The position numbers and the translations under genes are program-made. A stretch of 64,000 nt of DNA from Clostridium muellerianum (GTDB taxonomy: Bacteria; Bacillota; Clostridia; Clostridiales; Clostridiaceae): positions 1 to 64,000 of the forward strand of contig NZ_JABBNI010000001.1 in NCBI RefSeq assembly GCF_012926525.1, in the 5' to 3' direction. Below the pieces are notes generated by a model that made no database searches, was not told where the DNA came from, and was given only the letters and a program-made list of their open reading frames with translations. Shown piece by piece: positions 1 through 8,897 of the stretch (position 1 is the first letter of the stretch; every line of letters begins with the position of its first letter).

Positions 1-378
1 AAAGTTTTTTGAAAATCCATTTTATAAAACTGTATAAGTGTTTCTATTAATTTTGGATGAAATAACCTATAAATCATGTTTTATCCTCAATATGAAATTT
101 AGATTTTAAAATTGCATAACTGAAGTTATTTAGTTAAAATAATATGTTTTTTTTATTTTATAAATAGATAAAAATTATATATACAACTGCTTTTAGTTAA
201 GTATCCTTGCAATATTATAATATGTAGTAAGTTTTTATTTGCCACATATTTTCAATATTTTATATACTCAGTAATTGAAAATTATTAATTTAACACATTG
301 CTAAGTAGATGCATAGTATGAAATAAAAATTATATATAGCAAAAAACTTATCTATAGGATAAATAGAGGTGAAAAATT
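1..378. other. AT-rich intergenic region
   Basis: This stretch upstream of the DUF3343 gene is very AT-rich and has stop codons in all frames. I see no RNA gene and no convincing promoter with good spacing. A ribosome binding site (GAGGTG, about 366-371) at its right edge serves the next gene. Confidence 0.5.
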
Positions 379-645
379 GTGAAAAAGAATAATAATGAAT
401 ATTTAATGGTATTTACCTGCTATAGCAAGGCAGTATTTGTATATAAAAAACTCATAGAAAAAGGATATAAAGTTAATTTAGTTTCTACTCCTTGTAAAAT
501 TTCATCAGGATGTAGCCATTCTATTAGATTTAAAGAAGAAGATTTTTCAATTGTTAAAAGCGAGACAGAAAAAAATAATATTGTACCTAAAGCTATATAT
601 AAAATAGTTTTACAAAATAATAAGGAAAGCTATGAATTATTATAA
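379..645 (+). CDS. DUF3343 family protein (putative Se/S carrier-like)
   Basis: A small 88-residue protein that looks like DUF3343. The recognisable part is the region around residues 36-46, where a Pro-Cys-Lys-Ile-Ser-Ser-Gly-Cys stretch (C39, C45) matches the conserved P-x-x-(I/L)-S-S-G-C motif of the family; C14 is a further cysteine. The start is GTG at 379, eight bases after GAGGTG. DUF3343 proteins are known from comparative genomics to travel with a class V aminotransferase (TIGR01977 type) in genomes with orphan SelD and selenium-dependent molybdenum hydroxylases. The gene 41 bp downstream here is exactly such an aminotransferase, so the pair probably forms an operon. Handling of selenium or sulfur is inferred from this pairing and is not shown by the sequence. 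Confidence 0.75.
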   Translation: MKKNNNEYLMVFTCYSKAVFVYKKLIEKGYKVNLVSTPCKISSGCSHSIRFKEEDFSIVKSETEKNNIVPKAIYKIVLQNNKESYELL

Positions 646-686
646 AGGCAAGTTTTCAAATATTTGCGAAGTTTAGGGAGGAGATT

Positions 687-1823
687 ATGATTTATTTAGA
701 CAATGCTGCAACTACTTTTCCTAAGCCTAATGAAGTTTACAAAGAAGTTATAAATTGTATGGAAAATTACGCAGCAAATCCTGGAAGAAGTTCTCACAAC
801 TTAGCTATAAAAGCGCAATCGAAAATTATGGATACAAGAGAGGCTATAAAAGAAATTTTTAATATTCCTGATCCTTTTCAGATAATTTTCACAAGTAATG
901 CAACTGAGTCGTTAAATATAGGAATTAAGGGGATTTTAAAAAATGGTGATCATGTAATAAGTACAGTTATTGAGCATAATTCAGTATTAAGACCTTTAAA
1001 TAGTTTGGTAAAAAAAGGAGTACAGGTTACACTGCTTAAGGTGGATAAAAACGGTCATATAAATATAAAAGATTTGAAACAAGAAATAAGAAAGAATACA
1101 AAATTAGTAATTATAAATCACGCTTCAAATGTTATAGGAACTGTACAATCTATATCAACTATTGGTAAAATAGCAAAAGAAGCAGGTATTTTATTTATGG
1201 TAGATGCATCTCAAAGTGCAGGAACTATAAATATAGATGTAGAGGAAAGTAATATAGATGTATTAGCATTTCCTGGACACAAAGGATTATTTGGACCTCA
1301 GGGTACAGGTGGTTTATTTATAAGAGATGGGGTTTTTGTAGAAGCATTTAAAGAAGGTGGAACAGGAAGTAATTCAAGCGATGTGAAGCAGCCTGATTTT
1401 ATGCCAGATAAATTTGAAAGTGGAACATTAAATACTCCAGGTATTGCAGGATTATGTGAAGGAATAAAATTTATTAAAAAGGTTGGTATGAAAGAGATTT
1501 ACAAGCACGAATTATTATTAACAGAGTATTTACTAATAGAATTAAAAAAACTTGACTATGTAAAAGTTTATGGCCCAACTAGTTTAAAAGATAGATGTGC
1601 AGTAGTTTCAATTAATATTGATGGAGTGGATAGCTCAATAGTAGGGTATAAACTTAACGAAAAGAATATAGCAGTAAGAACAGGATATCACTGTGCACCA
1701 TTAATTCATAAAGTTATAGGAACTAGCAACAAAGGTACAGTAAGAATAAGTCCAGGTTATTTTAACACTTTTAAAGATATAGAAACCATAATAAAAAGTA
1801 TAAGGGGGATATATAAACAATAA
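687..1823 (+). CDS. class V aminotransferase, cysteine desulfurase family
   Basis: A 378-residue PLP enzyme of the NifS/Csd fold, full length. The N-terminus has the DNAATT motif. The PLP lysine is K199 in a P-G-H-K-G context, and the candidate active cysteine is C336 in R-T-G-Y-H-C-A-P. It should take sulfur (or selenium) from cysteine or selenocysteine as a persulfide on C336. The overall pattern fits the TIGR01977 (EF2568-like) subgroup rather than IscS, because the gene has no iscU or iscR neighbour and follows a DUF3343 gene. The start ATG follows GGGAGGAG with good spacing. A stem-loop at 1961-1998 probably ends the two-gene transcript. Specific use in selenium metabolism is an inference from context. 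Confidence 0.85.
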   Translation: MIYLDNAATTFPKPNEVYKEVINCMENYAANPGRSSHNLAIKAQSKIMDTREAIKEIFNIPDPFQIIFTSNATESLNIGIKGILKNGDHVISTVIEHNSVLRPLNSLVKKGVQVTLLKVDKNGHINIKDLKQEIRKNTKLVIINHASNVIGTVQSISTIGKIAKEAGILFMVDASQSAGTINIDVEESNIDVLAFPGHKGLFGPQGTGGLFIRDGVFVEAFKEGGTGSNSSDVKQPDFMPDKFESGTLNTPGIAGLCEGIKFIKKVGMKEIYKHELLLTEYLLIELKKLDYVKVYGPTSLKDRCAVVSINIDGVDSSIVGYKLNEKNIAVRTGYHCAPLIHKVIGTSNKGTVRISPGYFNTFKDIETIIKSIRGIYKQ

Positions 1824-1960
1824 GCATAAAGCAACGCAATGTAGTGAAGTAACATTTAATTATATTAGTTCATGTATAGTTGAAAGTTACTTCCTATAAT
1901 TTTTATATTATTAGAAAAATAAGGTATATTGTATTAGCGAACATGTTAAACATAGAATAA

Positions 1961-1998
1961 GCGATTTGAAGAATTAATAATTCACAAATCGCCTATTT
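1961..1998 (+). terminator. rho-independent terminator after the aminotransferase
   Basis: GCGATTTG (1961-1968) pairs with CAAATCGC (1985-1992) around a 16-base loop and is followed by CTATTTTT. It lies 137 bp after the aminotransferase stop codon. Confidence 0.6.
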
Positions 1999-2016
1999 TT
2001 ATATATTTAGACATAA

Positions 2017-2172
2017 GGTATCTTCAAAAAATAACAAGTCTATATGCTAATCTATTTTTGTAATACTGCATCCACAGAACCCTTAGATAAAACAATTATC
2101 CGAGGAACCTGCCTTCTTGTCTTACAAAAAATATCCGTCGCATATTCGACTTATTATTTTCTTTTAGATGCC
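2017..2172 (-). repeat. structured intergenic repeat, family 1, copy C
   Basis: Read on the minus strand, this is a roughly 156-bp element alignable end to end with the copies at 8610-8766 and 13821-13978. The outer arms are AAGAAAATAATAAGTC and GACTTGTTATTTTTTGAA. The second stem pairs TATTTTTTGTAA with TTACAAAAATA. The core shares the ACAAGAAGGCAGGTTCC, AAGGGTTCTGTGGA and GCAGTATTACAAAAA blocks with the other copies. It begins 12 bp after the stop codon of the minus-strand glycine-rich gene and runs in the same direction as that gene. Family identity is clear from alignment by eye; whether it is a small non-autonomous mobile element or an RNA is unknown. Confidence 0.8.
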
Positions 2173-2184
2173 TAAAGTTAACTT

Positions 2185-3000
2185 TTAAATATTAGAAAAT
2201 GATATTCCTCGTGTTGTAAAAGAAATTTCAACAAAACCATTTTCTGTATTTGTTGAAATAATATTGACAGGGTTGATTCCACCGTTGAAGGAACCACCGC
2301 CACCACCACCGTCAGTACCAACCTTATAACCATTGCCACCGCCGCCACCGCTGAAACCTCCGGCGCCGCCGCCACCGCCCCAAGTTGGGTCGGTATCACC
2401 ACCACCGCCGCCACCGCCGAATCCGCCAGGGCCGCTATTGCTAGTACCACCTTTACCAGGATTTATAGGATCATTAATTGCTGTTCCACCACCGCCGCCA
2501 CCGATAGAGGCAGAGGTCCCATTACCTAGAATACCTGCACCACCACCGCCGCCATTACCGCTTCCATTCCCAGCAGTACCACCACTGCCATTTGTACCAC
2601 CTTGGCTCCCTCCACTGCCTGGATCAACAGTTACACCATCACCACTGTTGGCATTTGCGTCAATTCCAGGAGCATCATTAGTAGCACCGCCACCACCACC
2701 TGCGGCAATTAGTAAGTTAGCAGCTGTTACGCTTCCTGTTCCTCGCCAAACAAAGGAACCACCGCCGCCACCGCCACTTAAATGAGTACCGTTACTACCT
2801 CTTCCACCTACTAATATACTTAAAATGTCTCCTGGAGTTACAGCAAAGTCACCCTGTATTGAGGCTGGTTTGCCAGGTACCTTACCTCCGATAATAGTAC
2901 CACCACCACCACCTACAGCTTTTATTGTAATTGATGTTACTCCAGTAGGAATTGTAAATGTTTGAATTGTATTATCTATAAATCCAAAATTAACTGACAT
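2185..3000 (-). CDS. glycine-rich protein
   Basis: A 271-residue protein of which roughly residues 30-245 are dominated by runs of four to seven glycines separated by short polar segments. The ends are more ordinary: a hydrophobic beta-like N-terminal segment and a C-terminal segment reading F-V-E-I-S-F. There is no signal peptide. The start is ATG 3000, preceded by AGGAGGAGG; an upstream ATG at 3057 has no such site. The composition resembles the bacterial glycine-rich domain proteins and the glycine-rich domain of ALK/LTK (PF12810 type), in which polyglycine forms packed helices. GC content is far above the surrounding genes because of GGN codons. Function is unknown; a surface or appendage component is possible. 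The proline-rich reading frame opposite is a shadow. Confidence 0.75.
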   Translation of the reverse strand: MSVNFGFIDNTIQTFTIPTGVTSITIKAVGGGGGTIIGGKVPGKPASIQGDFAVTPGDILSILVGGRGSNGTHLSGGGGGGSFVWRGTGSVTAANLLIAAGGGGGATNDAPGIDANANSGDGVTVDPGSGGSQGGTNGSGGTAGNGSGNGGGGGAGILGNGTSASIGGGGGGTAINDPINPGKGGTSNSGPGGFGGGGGGGDTDPTWGGGGGAGGFSGGGGGNGYKVGTDGGGGGGSFNGGINPVNIISTNTENGFVEISFTTRGISFSNI

Positions 3001-3271
3001 AGAAAGTTTACCTCCTCCTATAAAATGTTTAGCTGTGCTCAATTTTATAATATTCAATAAAGGGATTTATGCTACTATAAGACATAAAATACATACAACT
3101 AGAGTTACTAACTTGGATTTGAGATTTTATGTGGAAATATGAAAATAATACTTCGTATTATGCTTAAAGTGTAAAATACTCCACTTATGTGCCTAAAATA
3201 AGTTTTAAAAGATAAGAATATACTGTATAATAAAAAACGTATGGTTAAGAAAACAGTAGGAGAGATGTAGG

Positions 3272-5605
3272 ATGAATAGAATAGAACTGCTGGCGCCAGC
3301 AGGAAGCATGGATAGTCTTTATGCAGCAGTACAGTGTGGAGCAAATGCAGTATATTTAGGAGGAAATAAGTTTTCAGCAAGAGCTTATGCTTCTAATTTT
3401 GATAATGAAAATATGAAAAAAGCAGTGGAATACTGTCATTTATATGAAGTGAAAGTATATGTAACTATAAATACCTTAATGAAAGAAAAGGAGCTTAAAG
3501 AAGCTTTAGATTATGCTAAGTTTTTATATAGTATTGGTGTAGATGCACTAATTATACAGGATATATCATTAGTAGTGTTGATAAAGGAAGTGTTACCTGA
3601 TTTTGAACTTCATGCTTCAACTCAAATGACAGTACATAATGGTGAGGGCGCTATTCTTTTAAAGAACAAAGGATTTAAAAGAATTGTGCTTTCAAGAGAG
3701 CTTTCTTTAAATGAAATAAAATATATATCTGAAGATTTGAATATAGAAACAGAAATTTTTATACATGGAGCATTATGCGTATGTTATTCTGGTCAGTGCC
3801 TTATGAGCAGCCTAATTGGTGGAAGAAGTGGCAATAGAGGAAGATGTGCTCAGCCTTGTAGGCTACCATATACCATAGTTAATAGTATTAGTGGAAGAGA
3901 AAAAAAAGGATATTTATTAAGTCCAAAGGACATATGCACTATAGAAAATATAAAAGATATAATTAAAAGTGGAGTTACTTCTTTAAAGATAGAAGGAAGA
4001 ATGAAAAGACCTGAGTATGTAGCTGCAGTAGTATCATCCTATAGAAAAGCTATAGATAGTATTCTAAAAGGATCAGATGTTAATATTGAACAAGAAAAGA
4101 AAAAGCTTTTACAGCTTTTTAATAGAGAAGGTTTTTCAAAGGCTTATTTGTTTGGAAATGTAGGTAAAGATATGATGGCCTATACTTTCCCTAAAAATAC
4201 AGGGGTAATGCTTGGAAAAGTTCAAAAGGATTTGAGTATTACATTACAAGAAGACTTGAGCATTAAAGATGGTATAAGAAATGGAGAAAAAGGATTTACA
4301 GTTTCAAAAATAATACAAAATGGAAATGAAGTTTTAGAAGCTACTAAGGGAAACAAAGTAAAACTTAAACCAGCAGATTTTAAAAATGGAGATATTCTTT
4401 ATAAAACTTCAGATGTAAAATTACTTACTTCTATGGAGAGTATTTATAAAAGTCCTTTTGGAAAAAAAGTAGATTTAGATTTAAAAGTAACCTTTAAGTT
4501 AAATGAACCTATAAAATTAAGTACCATTTATAGAAAAAAACAATATTTTATTGAAGGTGAGTTAGTTCAAAAGGCTTTAAATAAACCTGTATATGTAAAT
4601 AAGTTGAAAGAGCATCTTGAAAAAAGCGGAAATACTCCTTTTAGGTTTACAAATATACAATTTGAGGATTTTGAAGAAGGTTTTATGCCTGTATCATCCA
4701 TAAATGAAAGTAGAAGAAAATTAATAGAGTCTATAGAAAAAGATTTGCTTAAAGTAAATAGGGATACTAGTATAAAAATGTTAAATAAAGAAAAAAGTGT
4801 TTTTGCAGAAATTCCTAAATACATGGTTTGTGTTAATACAATAGATCAAATGAAAGCCACTCTGGAAAATGGATTTTTAGATGTGATAGTGGATATATTT
4901 TATAGAAAAGGTGATATAAAAGATGAATCAATAAAAGAAAACAATGTTTGGCTTAAGGTTCCTAATATTATAAAGGAGGAATTTTCAGCTATATGTTCTA
5001 AAGTAGAAGAATTACTTCCTCATATAAAAGGTATAGTTACAGCAAATTTGGGCATATTGCATAAATTTAAAGGAAAAACTACAATAATAGGAGATTATAA
5101 ATTAAATATATTTAATCCTACTTCTGCACAATTTTATAATGACTTATTAGATGGCACATGTATAAGTGTGGAACTTAATAAAAGTGAAATATTGAATTTA
5201 ACTAAAAAGTCTAAAATGCCATGTCAAGTAATGGTTTATGGCAAAATAGAAAATATGGTTTCGGAGTATTGTGTATTAGGAAGTACCTTTGGAGGCAAAA
5301 ATGCTTCTCAAAATTGCAGCAGAGCGTGTGAAAAAGGAACATTTTATTTAAAAGATAGAATGGGAGCATGTTTTACTGTTAATACAGATAAATTCTGTAG
5401 GTGTCATGTTTACAATAGCGTACCTACAAATTTGATAGATAACATAGATGAATTAGAAAAAGCAGATATAAATAATTATAGAATTGATTTTATAGATGAA
5501 AGTTATAATGAAGTGAATAATGTACTAAAATGTTTAAAAGAAAAAAAATGGAATGGAGATTTTAGTAAATTTACAAGAGGACACTATAAAAGAGGCGTAG
5601 AGTAG
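3272..5605 (+). CDS. U32 family peptidase (long form with DUF3656-type C-terminus)
   Basis: A 777-residue protein with the U32 signature around residues 158-176 (E-I-F-I-H-G-A-L-C-x-x-Y-S-G-Q-C), followed by the Gly-Arg-Ser-Gly-Asn-Arg-Gly-x-Cys-Ala-Gln-Pro-Cys segment typical of the family. A further cysteine set lies at about residues 675-715. The length fits the long RlhA-like branch, which carries an extra domain after the U32 part. E. coli RlhA is needed for hydroxylation of 23S rRNA C2501, and other U32 proteins are collagenase-like; which role applies here is open. The start ATG has AGGAG upstream. mutS2 follows 47 bp later in the same direction. Confidence 0.88.
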   Translation: MNRIELLAPAGSMDSLYAAVQCGANAVYLGGNKFSARAYASNFDNENMKKAVEYCHLYEVKVYVTINTLMKEKELKEALDYAKFLYSIGVDALIIQDISLVVLIKEVLPDFELHASTQMTVHNGEGAILLKNKGFKRIVLSRELSLNEIKYISEDLNIETEIFIHGALCVCYSGQCLMSSLIGGRSGNRGRCAQPCRLPYTIVNSISGREKKGYLLSPKDICTIENIKDIIKSGVTSLKIEGRMKRPEYVAAVVSSYRKAIDSILKGSDVNIEQEKKKLLQLFNREGFSKAYLFGNVGKDMMAYTFPKNTGVMLGKVQKDLSITLQEDLSIKDGIRNGEKGFTVSKIIQNGNEVLEATKGNKVKLKPADFKNGDILYKTSDVKLLTSMESIYKSPFGKKVDLDLKVTFKLNEPIKLSTIYRKKQYFIEGELVQKALNKPVYVNKLKEHLEKSGNTPFRFTNIQFEDFEEGFMPVSSINESRRKLIESIEKDLLKVNRDTSIKMLNKEKSVFAEIPKYMVCVNTIDQMKATLENGFLDVIVDIFYRKGDIKDESIKENNVWLKVPNIIKEEFSAICSKVEELLPHIKGIVTANLGILHKFKGKTTIIGDYKLNIFNPTSAQFYNDLLDGTCISVELNKSEILNLTKKSKMPCQVMVYGKIENMVSEYCVLGSTFGGKNASQNCSRACEKGTFYLKDRMGACFTVNTDKFCRCHVYNSVPTNLIDNIDELEKADINNYRIDFIDESYNEVNNVLKCLKEKKWNGDFSKFTRGHYKRGVE

Positions 5606-5652
5606 CCTATGTTAAATAAATAATACAGTTTGTAAAAAGGTGGTTGAACAAG

Positions 5653-8016
5653 TTGAATGAAAAATCATTAAAAGTGCTGGAATTTTATAAGATAAAAGAA
5701 CAGTTAAAGAATTATACAAGTACTGGCGCAGCTAAGGATTTAATAGAGGAATTAAAACCTTATGATAATATATATGAAGTTAGAGAACATATTGAGGAAA
5801 CAAAGGAAGCCTTTAAACTTTTAGTAACAAAAGGTGCACCTCCTTTTGAGGGCGTTTATGATGTAAGGGAAGGTATAAGTAGAGCTGGCAAAGGATCTAC
5901 TTTAATGCCAGGGCAACTTTTAAAAATAGCAGCAATACTTAGAGCAGCTAGAAGATTTCAAGAATATATAAGTCATAAGCAGGAAGAAGAAGGTTTTAGG
6001 GTTTTAGAAGATATATGTCAGGGAATTATTCCGTTAAAAAACATAGAAGATCATATATTTATGTCTATAGAAAGTGAAGAACAGGTTTCAGATAGAGCAA
6101 GCACAGCTCTTTATAATATAAGAAAAGCTTTAAAGGATAAAAATTCTTCTGTAAGGGATAAAGTAAATTCTCTTATAAGAACTTATTCAGATTATCTACA
6201 GGATAACTTATATACTATGAGAGGAGATAGATATGTTTTACCTGTAAGAGCAGAACATAAAGGAGCAGTTCCTGGACTTGTTCATGACCAAAGTTCTAGT
6301 GGAGCGACTTTATATATAGAACCTATGGGCTTAGTTAATTTGAATAATGAAATAAAAGAACTTATGTTAAAGGAAAAAGCAGAAGTAGATAGGATATTAG
6401 CATACCTATCAAATGAAATTTATGGCAGTATAATAGCAGTAAGAACTGATGCAAATATAATATGGGAACTAGATTTTATTTTTGCTAAAGCTAAGTTTGC
6501 TAGTGAACTTAATTGCATAGCTCCTAAGGTTAATGATGAAGGAATTATTGACATAGTACAGGGAAAACATCCTTTAATAGATAGAAAGATAGTAGTACCT
6601 TTAGATGTATATTTAGGTAATGGTTTTACATCATTGGTGGTAACTGGGCCTAATACAGGAGGTAAAACAGTTACATTAAAAACAGTTGGATTACTACATA
6701 TTATGGCATTAAGTGGACTTATGATTCCAGCTAGAGAAAATTCTACTGTAAGCTTTTTTAAAGAAGTATTTGCAGATATTGGAGATGAACAGAGTATAGA
6801 GCAAAGTTTATCAACTTTTTCATCACATATGACTAATATAGTAAATATAATTAATGAAGCAGATGATAAGTCTTTAGTTCTTTTTGATGAATTAGGAGCA
6901 GGAACAGATCCTACAGAAGGAGCAGCACTAGCTGTATCTATTTTAGAAAATTTGAAAAGTAGAGGGTGCAGAATAGTTGCCACTACTCATTATAGTGAAC
7001 TTAAAGTTTATGCTTTAAAAGTTGATGGGGTGGAGAATGCATCTGTAGAATTTGATGTAGAAACATTAAGACCTACATATAGACTTTTGATTGGAATACC
7101 CGGTAAATCAAATGCTTTTGAAATATCTAGAAGATTGGGACTTGCAGATTATATAATTCATGATGCAAAAGAAAATATAAGCAGTGAGACTCTTCAATTT
7201 GAGGATTTAATACAAAGCTTACAGGATAAAACTGTAAAAGCTGAAACTAATGTACGAGAAGCAGAAACTCTAAAATTAGAGGCTGCTAAAATTAAGGATA
7301 AGTATGAAGAAAAAATGGTTACACTTCAAAATGCTAGGGAAAAAGCTGTAATAGAAGCTCAAAGAGAAGCAAAAAGAATTGTAAAAGAAGCTAAAGAGGA
7401 AGCAGATAATATTCTTAAGGAAATGAGAGAATTGGAGAAAGTCGGGTATGCTTCAGATGTACGACATAAGCTTGAAGAGGAAAGAAGAAAACTATCAGAA
7501 AAGCTTGATAATATAGATGAAAAAGTTAATAAGGTGAAAAAGGATGATGGTGAGGAATTAAAACATGTAACCCAAGGTCAAGAAGTTTTTGTACCTTCTT
7601 TGAATCAAAAGGTAATAGTCATATCTAAACCAGATAGCAAGGGAAATGTTCAAGTTCAAGCTGGAATTATGAAGATAGAAGTTAAATTAAAGGATTTAAG
7701 AGCAGTAACTGGTGCTATGAATAAAGAACAGAAGAAAAAAATAAAAAGAGAAGCAAAGCTTAATTTAAAATCTGTAGCTTCATCAGTGGATTTAAGGGGA
7801 ATGGATTCTTTAGAAGCAGTATATACTGCAGATAAGTATTTGGATGAAGCGTATTTAGCAGGACTAAAGGAAGTAACTTTAATTCATGGTAAAGGAACAG
7901 GTGTATTAAGAAATACTATAACAGATATGCTTAAGCACCATTCTCATGTAAAAAGATATAGATTAGGTGAATATGGCGAAGGTGGTACTGGAGTTACAGT
8001 GGCAGAACTTAAGTAG
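5653..8016 (+). CDS. mutS2: endonuclease MutS2
   Basis: A 787-residue MutS2 with the family's full domain order. A MutS core and coiled region precede the ATPase, with Walker A G-P-N-T-G-G-K-T near residue 331 and Walker B L-V-L-F-D-E-L-G-A-G-T-D about 80 residues later. A long charged coiled coil (about 515-640) follows, and a C-terminal Smr nuclease domain contains V-D-L-R-G and H-G-K-G-T-G. MutS2 lacks the mismatch-recognition domain of MutS; it is known to limit recombination and to act on collided ribosomes in Firmicutes. I chose TTG at 5653 over TTG 5644 because the ribosome binding site AAAAGGTGG (5635-5643) touches the first but lies nine bases from the second. A terminator-like hairpin follows at 8047. 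Confidence 0.95.
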   Translation: MNEKSLKVLEFYKIKEQLKNYTSTGAAKDLIEELKPYDNIYEVREHIEETKEAFKLLVTKGAPPFEGVYDVREGISRAGKGSTLMPGQLLKIAAILRAARRFQEYISHKQEEEGFRVLEDICQGIIPLKNIEDHIFMSIESEEQVSDRASTALYNIRKALKDKNSSVRDKVNSLIRTYSDYLQDNLYTMRGDRYVLPVRAEHKGAVPGLVHDQSSSGATLYIEPMGLVNLNNEIKELMLKEKAEVDRILAYLSNEIYGSIIAVRTDANIIWELDFIFAKAKFASELNCIAPKVNDEGIIDIVQGKHPLIDRKIVVPLDVYLGNGFTSLVVTGPNTGGKTVTLKTVGLLHIMALSGLMIPARENSTVSFFKEVFADIGDEQSIEQSLSTFSSHMTNIVNIINEADDKSLVLFDELGAGTDPTEGAALAVSILENLKSRGCRIVATTHYSELKVYALKVDGVENASVEFDVETLRPTYRLLIGIPGKSNAFEISRRLGLADYIIHDAKENISSETLQFEDLIQSLQDKTVKAETNVREAETLKLEAAKIKDKYEEKMVTLQNAREKAVIEAQREAKRIVKEAKEEADNILKEMRELEKVGYASDVRHKLEEERRKLSEKLDNIDEKVNKVKKDDGEELKHVTQGQEVFVPSLNQKVIVISKPDSKGNVQVQAGIMKIEVKLKDLRAVTGAMNKEQKKKIKREAKLNLKSVASSVDLRGMDSLEAVYTADKYLDEAYLAGLKEVTLIHGKGTGVLRNTITDMLKHHSHVKRYRLGEYGEGGTGVTVAELK

Positions 8017-8046
8017 AATAAGTAATAATAGATTTGAGTAATAAAG

Positions 8047-8104
8047 ATAATGCGAAGCATTATTTTTAAGAGGATAGAGGACAATTCTCCTCTTAAAAAA
8101 GTTG
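8047..8104 (+). repeat. GAGGACA palindrome with terminator hairpin, family 2, diverged copy
   Basis: ATAATGC-gaa-GCATTAT followed by TTTT (8047-8067) is a good terminator for mutS2. It is followed directly by AAGAGGA...TCCTCTT (8068-8094) and AAAAAAGTTG. The same order (AT-rich terminator hairpin, AGAGGAnAGAGGACAA, then CTCT-AAAAAGTTG) is seen at 39705-39797 and, inverted, at 47112-47306. This is the most diverged of the three copies. Confidence 0.55.
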
Positions 8105-8166
8105 ATTCACATTATTTTTAAAATTGTAAGAATTAATTTTAGATTTATAGGGGAGAGTGAAAATCT

Positions 8167-8628
8167 ATGATATTAGTTAGTGCGTGTTTATGCGGAGTAA
8201 ACTGTAAATACAATGGTGGTAACAATTTAAATACTAAGGTTCTGGAACTATTGAAGCAGGGGAAAGCCATACCTGTATGTCCTGAACAATTAGGGGGGCA
8301 GAGTACACCAAGACCGGCACATGAAATAAATAATTCTACTGGAGCAGAGGTATTGGATGGAAAGGCTAGAATAGTTGGACCGGAGGGGGATGATGCTACT
8401 GCAGAATTTTTAAAAGGAGCTTATGAAACTCTTAAAATAGCAAAAGAATGTGAAGCAAAAGTTGCTATTTTAAAGGCAAGGAGTCCTTCATGTGGATACG
8501 GGAAAATTTATGATGGCACATTTACTGGAAATAAAATAGATGGTAATGGAGTTACTGCAGAGTTATTAAGTAGAAATGGAATTACAATTTATACAGAAGA
8601 AGATGTTAAGGCATATGAAAGAAAATAG
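8167..8628 (+). CDS. DUF523 domain-containing protein
   Basis: A 153-residue protein with the DUF523 hallmark near the N-terminus (L-V-S-A-C-L-C-G-V-N-C-K-Y-N-G) and the downstream motifs C-P-E-Q-L-G-G and R-S-P-S-C-G-Y-G-K-I-Y-D-G-T-F. The clustered cysteines suggest metal or Fe-S binding, but no biochemical role is established for the family. The start ATG follows GGGGAGAGTG with normal spacing. The last six codons (Ala-Tyr-Glu-Arg-Lys-stop) are encoded by the left end of a family 1 repeat that begins at 8610, so the C-terminus appears to have been rewritten or trimmed by that element. Confidence 0.85.
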   Translation: MILVSACLCGVNCKYNGGNNLNTKVLELLKQGKAIPVCPEQLGGQSTPRPAHEINNSTGAEVLDGKARIVGPEGDDATAEFLKGAYETLKIAKECEAKVAILKARSPSCGYGKIYDGTFTGNKIDGNGVTAELLSRNGITIYTEEDVKAYERK

Positions 8629-8766
8629 CAAGTCAAAGATGTTAGTATATTTTGCGATGGACAAGGAAACAGGTTCCGCTGATAGTTGTTCTATCAAAGG
8701 GTTCTGTTGACGCAGTATGACGCAAAATATACTAACATACTGACTTGTTATTTTTTTGAATATGCC
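8610..8766 (+). repeat. structured intergenic repeat, family 1, copy A
   Basis: A 157-bp element bounded by the inverted repeat GGCATAT (8610-8616) and ATATGCC (8760-8766). The outer stem pairs GAAAATAGCAAGTC (8621-8634) with GACTTGTTATTTTT (8742-8755). The second stem is an 18-bp perfect pairing (8639-8656 with 8721-8738). Inside is the conserved core: ACAGGTTCC pairs with GGGTTCTGT around a GATAG-TTGTT-CTATC hairpin, then GACGCAGTAT. The second stem differs completely in sequence from those of the other two copies but keeps its pairing. The left end overlaps the end of the DUF523 gene. The right side could also act as a terminator because of the T-rich arm. Confidence 0.85.
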
Positions 8767-8897
8767 TAATAGTGGTAAATGTAAATTTGACCTTTATTAA
8801 CTTTGCAGACAGATAAGGAAAATTTTTAATAACAATGGTTTTGTTAAATCTGCTTATATAATTTTAAAAATTAACAATGAAATTTAGTTAATAATTA

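Noticed and set aside
1834-1900. Third fragment of the long-palindrome family after the aminotransferase gene
   Set aside because: AACGCAATGTAGTGAAGTAAC resembles the family end only over about 20 bases with gaps, too little to claim.
2333-2785. Proline-rich 150-codon frame on the plus strand
   Set aside because: It is the antisense of the glycine-rich gene (GGN read backwards gives CCN). It has no ribosome binding site, and the minus-strand gene has an excellent one.
6420-6983. Long 187-codon minus-strand frame
   Set aside because: It lies wholly inside mutS2, whose ATPase motifs are in the other strand's frame; no start site.
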